Below, in pieces: positions 1 to 5,485 of a DNA stretch of 6,436 nt. A model generated the notes under the pieces. It did not search any database. It was not told where the DNA came from and worked only from the letters and a program-made list of their open reading frames with translations. Source of the stretch: Desulfurococcaceae archaeon (GTDB lineage: Archaea > Thermoproteota > Thermoprotei_A > Sulfolobales > Desulfurococcaceae); the NCBI GenBank assembly GCA_023269765.1, contig JAGDWH010000013.1, positions 1-6,436 of the forward strand. Direction: 5' to 3'. Position 1 is the stretch's first letter. Each line of letters begins with the position of its first letter. Position numbers and translations under genes: made by a program.

Positions 1-1
1 C

Positions 2-130
2 TTCGAGACAAACACTGGGAGGATTGTCCTCGGCTACTACTACCGTAGGAAGAGGATTCAGGAGAAGTACGATAAGCTCTACGGTGTGAAGTCCAGAAGA
101 GCTGGAGGAATTTCTGAAGCTTCTACATAG
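2..130 (+). pseudogene. Fragment of a TnpB-like (IS200/IS605 OrfB-type) transposase
   Basis: This frame is open from the left edge to a TAG at 128-130, giving 42 residues. The piece FETNTGRIVLGYYYRRKRIQ, followed by EKYDKLYGVKSRR, resembles the internal part of crenarchaeal TnpB/OrfB proteins, where a short strand ending in a 'GRIVLGYY'-like stretch leads into a basic helix. TnpB is the RNA-guided nuclease carried by IS200/IS605 elements. In intact relatives, as I recall them, the basic helix continues for many residues toward the catalytic RuvC-like core. Here the frame ends after a short unrelated tail (AGGISEAST), so the C-terminal catalytic half and zinc ribbon are missing. I infer a decayed or truncated copy whose 5' part lies outside the window. 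The family call rests on recognition of a short stretch and could be wrong. Confidence 0.42.
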
Positions 131-135
131 AAGTG

Positions 136-294
136 ATGGATATAGCTATTGTTATCGAGTTAAACGTTCTCTCAGACTGGATAATTCGACTTGAGGATAA
201 AACCAAGCTCAAAGAAAGAGTCCTAGTTCTCATGGATTTAGAATTAGAAAATGCATCGAGAAAATTATCGGAATTAGTAGATATGGAAAGCTAA
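136..294 (+). CDS. Possible small protein of 52 residues, function unknown
   Basis: An ATG at 136-138 (or GTG at 133-135) opens a 52-codon frame ending at TAA 292-294. It begins MDIAIVIELNVLSDWIIRLE and continues with a charged, leucine-rich segment that ends LSELVDMES. The composition suggests one or two amphipathic helices, with no cysteines, no metal motif and no membrane segment. There is no strong Shine-Dalgarno sequence; only a GAAG lies just before the start. It sits six bases after the stop of the TnpB-like fragment, in decayed mobile-element DNA. It could be a small gene, the remnant of a longer one, or a chance ORF. I recognise no family. Confidence 0.25.
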   Translation: MDIAIVIELNVLSDWIIRLEDKTKLKERVLVLMDLELENASRKLSELVDMES

Positions 295-335
295 ATATAA
301 CATTTTATAAGGAACGAAAATTCAAAGAACACTAA

Positions 336-364
336 AGGTTAACTCAGCCTGTAATAGGCTACCT
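336..364. repeat. Bulged inverted repeat (hairpin)
   Basis: The arms AGGT (336-339) plus AGCCT (346-350) pair with AGGCT (356-360) plus ACCT (361-364). The loop is GTAAT and there is a six-base bulge (340-345) on the left side. It lies about 200 bases downstream of the TnpB-like fragment. IS200/IS605 elements carry imperfect hairpins near their right end, so this could be a leftover of one, but that is inference. There is no run of T after it to suggest a terminator. Confidence 0.4.
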
Positions 365-496
365 CGCCTACACACTCTAACGCTATTATAAGACACAAGG
401 TTAGGCGTGGAGTTGCTATGTTCCGGTGAGATAAGGCGTCAATTACGAGACAGCATGTGGGATAATACACTTAATAACACATTGTACGACCATGTG

Positions 497-508
497 TTGC
501 TATAGCAA
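497..508. repeat. 12-bp perfect palindrome TTGCTATAGCAA
   Basis: TTGCTATAGCAA reads the same on both strands. It lies directly upstream of the TTG that opens the recombinase-like frame. Its left half shares GTTGCTAT with positions 412-419. A dimeric DNA-binding protein or a recombinase could use such a site. A chance palindrome in AT-rich DNA is equally possible. Confidence 0.35.
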
Positions 509-884
509 TTGAGGAATGGACACTATGTAATAGGAGTCGCCTCTGCCTACAAAGCGTTCCTCGCAAGAAAGAAGCTTGAACTCCAAATCCAGCCGTTGAA
601 TAAAAGGAAGTCAGACTCAAGGCACGTGATGGTGTCTCAAGAGCTGTTGCATGAGAACTTCAACAAGGGTCTCTACCTGCTGAAGATCTCCCGATGATAA
701 GCTTGTCCATAAGGTTAAAGCGAACTGCATTAATATATATGGGCTCAGCACCTGCAGCCTGAGACACGCTGGAATAATGCACATACTCAAGAACATTATA
801 AGCCCATTAATAGCAGCTGAGATTGCTAGGCACAAGAAACTCGACCACATATCGAAAACAGTAGAGAAGGCCCCAAAAGTATGA
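509..884 (+). pseudogene. Frameshifted remnant of a tyrosine recombinase (integrase), C-terminal catalytic part
   Basis: Two overlapping frames make up this remnant. The first (from TTG 509-511 to TGA 695-697) ends with a segment containing NKRKSDSRHVMVSQELLHEN, like the catalytic-lysine beta hairpin of tyrosine recombinases. The second frame is open from 684 to TGA 882-884. It reads DDKLVHKV, then LSTCSLRHAGIMHILKN and ISPLIAAEIARHKKLDHISK. This matches the family pattern 'H-x-L-R-H ... G-H' that carries the second arginine and the second histidine of the active site. A +1 shift around 684-697 would join the frames. Decay is visible beyond the shift: by eye, the residue aligned with the first motif histidine is Cys (753-755), and that aligned with the nucleophilic Tyr, nine after the RHK histidine, is Thr (858-860). 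The N-terminal DNA-binding part is absent or unrecognisable. The remnant points to past integration of a mobile element next to the defence cluster, which it faces convergently. Confidence 0.5.
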
Positions 885-958
885 AATGTTTTGAGTTCCG
901 TTGGGCTTGATCACACTTCACCTTCCTTAATAGGCAGAACAAAGTGCTGAAATAAGTC
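885..958. other. Convergent intergenic gap at the end of the defence cluster
   Basis: These 74 bases separate the 3' end of the recombinase remnant (plus strand) from the 3' end of the defence operon (minus strand). I see only a TTTT at about 888-891 on the plus strand and short T stretches on the minus strand. There is no clear hairpin-plus-T-tract terminator. Archaeal termination needs only T-rich DNA, so a weak terminator cannot be excluded. Confidence 0.35.
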
Positions 959-1426
959 TTAGAGATTCTCAATTAACACGCGCATCATTGATGAAACCGT
1001 TCTTGCTGCAGTGGGTTTAATTATAGCTCCTCTACCTCCACAGCCGTACTTTAAAGTGCTCAGATCGATAGCTAGGTCAACAAATACATTAAGGTACTTT
1101 GATAAAGGTGCCTTTCCCGCTAGGAGTCTCTCTAGGAAGTACAACCACTTATTCGGTTCTTTGGCATTATATGTTAGCAACAGGTAAATAAGTACTGCAT
1201 AGCCTACGTCGGCGGGAAGCTCTACGACGGTTTTGCCCCCGTCCTTCGAGATACTATATTTCAAGGCGTACGCGTCTATCACAGACATTACTCCATTGAA
1301 CAATTCAGCAGAGCGTTTTCCACTTATTCTTATGAAATCTCTCGAATCCGGGGTCAATCCCCGTAGGCTCAGCTCACCTCTTTCACCATCACCCACGTAT
1401 ATCAAATAGTACAAGCCCTTGCCCAT
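959..1426 (-). CDS. Hypothetical protein of 155 residues, last gene of the BREX/Pgl-like operon
   Basis: I do not recognise the family. The start ATG (1424-1426) follows a clear Shine-Dalgarno sequence, GGGTGA (minus strand, positions 1436-1431), with a four-base spacer, and the stop is TAA at 959-961. The N-terminal third is beta-rich and starts GLYYLIYVGDGERGELSLRG. The middle (about residues 35-60 and 73-120) looks helical and fairly hydrophobic (VGYAVLIYLLLTY), and the tail contains a glycine-rich YGCGGRG turn (127-133) with the only cysteine. The central hydrophobic run is short and more like a buried helix than a membrane anchor. No nuclease, helicase or methyltransferase motif is visible. 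Only ten bases separate it from the PglZ-like gene, so it is almost certainly co-transcribed. I infer an accessory subunit, regulator or effector of the module. Confidence 0.75.
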   Translation of the reverse strand: MGKGLYYLIYVGDGERGELSLRGLTPDSRDFIRISGKRSAELFNGVMSVIDAYALKYSISKDGGKTVVELPADVGYAVLIYLLLTYNAKEPNKWLYFLERLLAGKAPLSKYLNVFVDLAIDLSTLKYGCGGRGAIIKPTAARTVSSMMRVLIENL

Positions 1427-1430
1427 ACCG

Positions 1431-1436
1431 TCACCC
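1431..1436 (-). promoter_or_regulatory. Shine-Dalgarno site GGGTGA of the 155-residue gene
   Basis: On the minus strand GGGTGA lies four bases before the ATG at 1426-1424 and directly follows the TAA stop of the PglZ-like gene. It is complementary to the archaeal 16S rRNA 3' end. This gives the last gene its own strong ribosome site, unlike the two overlapping upstream genes, and supports the chosen start. Confidence 0.7.
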
Positions 1437-2273
1437 TTATACTATTAGTAATGAAGCAATTACGCTAAGAGACCGAGGGCTCCAGGAGTGATTTACATCG
1501 TACAACCCTCCTTCCTTCTCTACAATATCGTAGCCGTGATCTGAGAGCATGATTATAGTGCTGCCAAAACCCCCCTTCAACTGAGTAATCTTGCTGTACA
1601 ACTTAGAAGTCAGCGTGTACATTGTCCCTATAATATCGCTGGCACGGACGCTCTTTAACTGGTGAATGAACTCATCGTAATCTCTAAAAACGATATAGTC
1701 CTTTGCGCGCATTTTTTCGGCTATTCTACGAGCAATATCGTTAAGAGTGAGATCGGCATTTTGAATATAGCTATGCGGTTCGAGTATGAACTTGTATGTC
1801 TCCGTAGCACCACCAGGATTAATTATTGGGGCTATGAAGAGTTCCGCCCCTTCTCTTTTTAATCTGCAAGCTATGTACAAAGCGTCGATAATAGATAGTC
1901 CATCGCAAACGATCACATATTTCGACGCGCTTTTTGAGGCCTCAGCAAGCTCGGCACTAGCTCTTCGAAACATTTCACGCGCTAATTCGAGGACATCAAT
2001 GTTGCGCTCACTAATTACTTCATAGACATCGCTTAGGAGTTCTTCAGCGTATTGTAGCATTCCCGATAAGCGAGCATCTTTATGTAAATTCTTCAGTAAA
2101 AAGGGTTTGTGACGTGAAGCTTGATAGAACAACTCAAAAACAACTTTGTACGCCTCCTCAAGGCTGTCAAAGTTAACGTATTGAAGAAGTATGTTGAGAA
2201 GGGCGCGAAGCTTGTTCATGAGTAGCGTTGTTGTTTCTAAAACCGCGTTCACGTACTTAGCGCCTCGAATCAC
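1437..2273 (-). CDS. pglZ: Compact PglZ-like protein (alkaline-phosphatase-fold domain) of a BREX/Pgl-like system
   Basis: This 278-residue protein carries the signature of the PglZ domain, a member of the alkaline phosphatase superfamily. Residues 118-128 read KYVIVCDGLSI, a beta strand ending in a metal-binding Asp (D124) with a candidate nucleophile Ser (S127). Residues 239-249 read TIIMLSDHGYD, the second metal site (D245, H246), followed by a further His in NHSWSP (H262). Residues 1-115 are helical and resemble no catalytic domain. Known PglZ/BrxZ proteins are usually far longer, about 600-900 residues, so this is essentially a bare core with a short helical N-terminus. PglZ is essential in characterised BREX and Pgl systems, though its substrate is unsettled. 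The GTG start (2271-2273) overlaps the TGA stop of the ATPase gene by four bases, which implies translational coupling. An internal ATG at codon 19 is a less likely start. Motif recognition is good; activity is inferred. Confidence 0.72.
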   Translation of the reverse strand: MIRGAKYVNAVLETTTLLMNKLRALLNILLQYVNFDSLEEAYKVVFELFYQASRHKPFLLKNLHKDARLSGMLQYAEELLSDVYEVISERNIDVLELAREMFRRASAELAEASKSASKYVIVCDGLSIIDALYIACRLKREGAELFIAPIINPGGATETYKFILEPHSYIQNADLTLNDIARRIAEKMRAKDYIVFRDYDEFIHQLKSVRASDIIGTMYTLTSKLYSKITQLKGGFGSTIIMLSDHGYDIVEKEGGLYDVNHSWSPRSLSVIASLLIV

Positions 2274-5200
2274 TGCTCTCGACTTTCTATAAGCCTAACC
2301 CCACCAGGCGACAGTCCCATGCTCTTAACCATTTGCAAGGCTTCATCCTTTTCATATAATTTAGCTAGCTGTACTACTAGTCTGCAAGAAGTAATACTAT
2401 TCCTGTAACGGTTGAGGTATTTGATGAGGACTTCAAGGAGCCCTGAGATTTTATCTAGAGAACCCCTGACCTCTATTTTGGCATCAGAGCCTACTTGTAT
2501 TTCAACGCTTAGCAGTCGCACAAGTTCTTTATTGCGAGCAATACCTCCTAAGGCCATGTTAACGTTATCTACCCCTGACGTTTCAAATCCTGTAATACCT
2601 ATGCCTTTAGGCGGCGGTAGCGGGGGTGGTACTTCCTTCGGCCTTATGATAAGGTCGTCCTTCTCAACATCTACTTCGATTAGTTTAAATTCTTTGTCGT
2701 CTGTCTGAATAACTCTACCACGAAGGAGGTTCTTAATAGCACTTTCCACGCTCTCCAAGGATTCGGGTTTTATCGGTATGTCGCGCCACCCCCTAGCGAG
2801 GCCGTCTACAATTGAGCTTATTGAGTACCTGTATTCCCCTCTCTCGCGCAGCTCCTTCCTCACCCTGTCGGCGCTAACTATGCTCTTAATCCACTCTGCG
2901 ATGCTGGCACTAATCTCCGTTGCGCCAGCCACCTTCAGCCTCCCTCCAACGGCATTAGTAATCCACACAGGTAGCGATGCAAATACTCCGCCGAGCGTTT
3001 CAGGCTGCTTATCGATCGAAATCGCAAGGTCATGTATCTCGATATTGCCCGTGGAGGGATCGAACGTCACAACTTTTTTGAAGAGGCTGATAAAGTCCGA
3101 AGTAAAGTTCTGCACTGCGGCACTGCTGAGCTGCTGGGCATAGATCTCGAGTTTTTCTCTAAACCGAGCTACTATCTCCATGACGATACGCTTGAACTCC
3201 TCTTCGGGCTTTCTCACGAGCTCGAGCAGAGACCTGTGGCGCTCTGCTGTATGCTCAGCAAACTTGCTCATGCCCATATCGGACTTTAGCATGTTGACAA
3301 CTATCTCGCTGGCTCTGATTTCCGCTAGTGAGCTGACTAGTCTTTCCAAGGTCTCCTCATTTACGTAAGGGACTACTACGGCAAACATATTTGGACTTTT
3401 TATTTTGCCCATGTTTTTACTTATAGATCTTTTGATGCCCTCTAGAATGTCTTCAAACCTTGCATTCTCTACAAGTAACTTATTGGCCATGTCTATTGGG
3501 GAGACCACCAGTATGGTAAACTCGTTCTTGTTCAAGTATTCAGTGAAATGGGCGGTGACTTCTTCAAAGTCCCCGACCTTCACGAATTCCATGCTCAGCG
3601 GGGTGTTTTGTTTGAACTCGCTCACTAGTGCATACTCCTTAAGCCTCTCCCTCACGTACTCGATGGCATCTCCAACCTTTAGCCTCCCTTCCTCATCTCT
3701 AAGCCTGCGAATTTCGCCTTCGCGAGTGTCCTTAAGTAGCTGGTATGGGTTTCCGAACAACGACGCGTAGTAATACTTGCTTTCGCCCCGCTCAACGCTA
3801 TGTATGTATGGCGCTACGTTAAGCCTCTCTAATACCTCGGGATACCTGCCGAGCTTGGCTATGTCAACAATGCCCACTAGGGATAGTATGAGCTTTCTCT
3901 GAGGTAAAGCCCTCCTATCAAGCTCTCCCGGTAGAAGAGCATCTGGGCTCTTGGTCATCATTAGTAGTAAGTCCCACATGTTGTTAGTAACGGATTTGAG
4001 GTACACCGATGATATAGCGCCTTTAACCATCTTAACTAGGTCGTGATCCTTGGTTTCGGCTTCCACGAGCTCTAGAAACCTGTTCCACGAAAGCGTGTTT
4101 CTACGCCACTCATTTGCATAACCTTCATCCAGCAAGTGCTTAATGTCGTCGTGTTCAACATGGGCTATGCTTATCAGGTACGCGTCCTCGCCGCTTTCCA
4201 GCACCTTTCCGAGAATAACAGAGCTGATCTTGATTAGGTCACGTAGATGCTGCAATCTCTCTGAGGCGAAGTCAGCACTATAAGCTGGAACTATGAGCTT
4301 TCTAACAAGCTCTCTATACACCGGTGAGAACGGATATGTCTTTTTGAGGTCCTCAATAAACTTTGTAGCTTCGGAATCTCCCACGATTTCGGACAGCGCG
4401 CGTCGAATCTCTTCGATCACATCATCAGACAGCACTTCACTTATCGGGGCTTTTAACCTAACGGCTCTTTTCTTTACAATTTCCAGAGCTTCTTCTTCGC
4501 TTACATCTCTCACGTTAATAGGTGCGACTCTACGAGTTCTATCCTCAAAGTACTCTACGGCCTTCTTAAGTAGCTCTCTTTCATCACCAACGCGCAGCCC
4601 GATTATGCCCCTCCATCTTTGAACGTCTTGCATGGCTGAAGCGTACACAAGTACTGCCGGGAACGTTCCTCCGAGCTCGTCAATGAGCGATGTAAGAAAC
4701 ATTAAGACCTTTCTCACACTATCAACGTACTCTCCGGAAGCCCCTGCGAAGGCTTCAAAGGCGGCTGCATAAACCTCGTCGACTATGATCAGTAAGGGTA
4801 TGCTAACTGCAAGTTCCGACAACGCCTTAACAAACTCCCTTGCCGCATCCTTTGGCTCGTACCTGCTGATTTCCCGTAGGAGCTTTTCGAAATTGCTCAG
4901 CTCGGCCTTGTGTATTTCTGCCTCGAGAAATCCCTTCTTGTATTTTTCGAATATCTTCAGCGTGTTGAAGAACAGCGCATCGTATGGCATGCGTTCTCTT
5001 GGTACGTGCTTTAGATCTATAGCTACAACTAGGGTTCTCCTAGCAGTATCGACCCTGTAGTTAGCTTTTTCGGTGAGAAGCCTAGACTCTTCAGGCAGCC
5101 TTTCTTTGATGCTATTCCATATAATAGGCACCTTGGTGTACAAGTGGTACAGCAGCGTTAAGAAATGGGTCTTCCCGAGGCCCATTGCGTGAGTAAGCGA

Positions 5201-5485
5201 GAGGACAGGTACGGCTCCCGAGACCCCTTGCAGGCTTACGTTTACAACTCTCAACGCGTCTACCAGCGGCTCCCGGAAGTACGTTGTCGCGAGGAATGTT
5301 GTAGAATCTAGGAACTCTTCGCTAACTTCTATGTCAGCTATGCCGAGGTCTTTTTGCAGTATCATGCCGAGACTAGGGGCCAGCCTGCCGATATACTCCT
5401 GTGGTTCAAGGTACCGGTATACTTTCGATGCCAGCGTGCTGAGCTCAACAACTTCTTTGAGCCTCGGAAGCGCCACGCTAGACAC
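2270..5485 (-). CDS. DUF499-type P-loop ATPase (COG1483, PglY/BrxC-like)
   Basis: This is a large soluble ATPase of 1071 residues, within the usual range for DUF499 proteins. The P-loop is LTHAMGLGKTHFLTLLYHLY (residues 97-116), with Lys105-Thr106 binding the phosphates. The 'MGxGKTH' form followed by leucines is the DUF499 style. Walker B is LLIIVDEVYA (231-240, D236-E237). A possible sensor/lid region follows (about 320-400, with YPFSPVYRELVRKL). A long alpha/beta middle (about 400-870) has no motif I know. The C-terminus has a proline linker PPPLPPP (953-959) and a small terminal domain (960-1071). DUF499 ATPases accompany DUF1156 methyltransferases and PglZ proteins in predicted defence loci and are related to PglY/BrxC, an essential ATPase of Pgl/BREX. 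The GTG start (5483-5485) is the only one possible upstream, because an in-frame stop lies at 5498-5500. It overlaps the preceding gene by eight bases, and its ribosome site is weak, so translation probably depends on coupling. Confidence 0.8.
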   Translation of the reverse strand: MSSVALPRLKEVVELSTLASKVYRYLEPQEYIGRLAPSLGMILQKDLGIADIEVSEEFLDSTTFLATTYFREPLVDALRVVNVSLQGVSGAVPVLSLTHAMGLGKTHFLTLLYHLYTKVPIIWNSIKERLPEESRLLTEKANYRVDTARRTLVVAIDLKHVPRERMPYDALFFNTLKIFEKYKKGFLEAEIHKAELSNFEKLLREISRYEPKDAAREFVKALSELAVSIPLLIIVDEVYAAAFEAFAGASGEYVDSVRKVLMFLTSLIDELGGTFPAVLVYASAMQDVQRWRGIIGLRVGDERELLKKAVEYFEDRTRRVAPINVRDVSEEEALEIVKKRAVRLKAPISEVLSDDVIEEIRRALSEIVGDSEATKFIEDLKKTYPFSPVYRELVRKLIVPAYSADFASERLQHLRDLIKISSVILGKVLESGEDAYLISIAHVEHDDIKHLLDEGYANEWRRNTLSWNRFLELVEAETKDHDLVKMVKGAISSVYLKSVTNNMWDLLLMMTKSPDALLPGELDRRALPQRKLILSLVGIVDIAKLGRYPEVLERLNVAPYIHSVERGESKYYYASLFGNPYQLLKDTREGEIRRLRDEEGRLKVGDAIEYVRERLKEYALVSEFKQNTPLSMEFVKVGDFEEVTAHFTEYLNKNEFTILVVSPIDMANKLLVENARFEDILEGIKRSISKNMGKIKSPNMFAVVVPYVNEETLERLVSSLAEIRASEIVVNMLKSDMGMSKFAEHTAERHRSLLELVRKPEEEFKRIVMEIVARFREKLEIYAQQLSSAAVQNFTSDFISLFKKVVTFDPSTGNIEIHDLAISIDKQPETLGGVFASLPVWITNAVGGRLKVAGATEISASIAEWIKSIVSADRVRKELRERGEYRYSISSIVDGLARGWRDIPIKPESLESVESAIKNLLRGRVIQTDDKEFKLIEVDVEKDDLIIRPKEVPPPLPPPKGIGITGFETSGVDNVNMALGGIARNKELVRLLSVEIQVGSDAKIEVRGSLDKISGLLEVLIKYLNRYRNSITSCRLVVQLAKLYEKDEALQMVKSMGLSPGGVRLIESREQ

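Larger units (their letters stand above)
295..508. other. Non-coding stretch between mobile-element remnants
   Basis: I see no convincing gene here. An AT-rich TTTTATAA at 303-310 could be an archaeal TATA box, but no clear start codon with a ribosome site follows it at the expected distance. The stretch holds a bulged hairpin (336-364), a further inverted pair CGCCTA/TAGGCG (365-370 and 402-407), a repeated GTTGCTAT (412-419 and 496-503) and a 12-bp palindrome (497-508). The last part, from about 402, may contain the lost 5' end of the recombinase remnant. It is in the same frame as 509-697 but interrupted by a TAG at 503-505. Confidence 0.4.

Noticed and set aside
338..375. A tRNA gene or tRNA-derived attachment site: GGTTAACTCAGCCTGTAATAGGC looks like a tRNA D-arm.
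   Set aside because: No matching acceptor stem, anticodon arm or GGTTCRA-type T-arm could be found around it. The similarity is limited to about ten bases.
617..850. A 77-residue minus-strand ORF with a hydrophobic start that could be read as a small membrane protein.
   Set aside because: It lies antisense to the recombinase remnant, has no ribosome site, and its composition is explained by the opposite strand.
1..958. A CRISPR array or other tandem repeats linked to the defence genes.
   Set aside because: No regularly spaced repeat of 20 bases or more is present. Only short inverted repeats and an 8-base direct repeat were found.
885..958. A strong terminator between the convergent genes.
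   Set aside because: No hairpin followed by a T run was found on either strand; only short T stretches are present.
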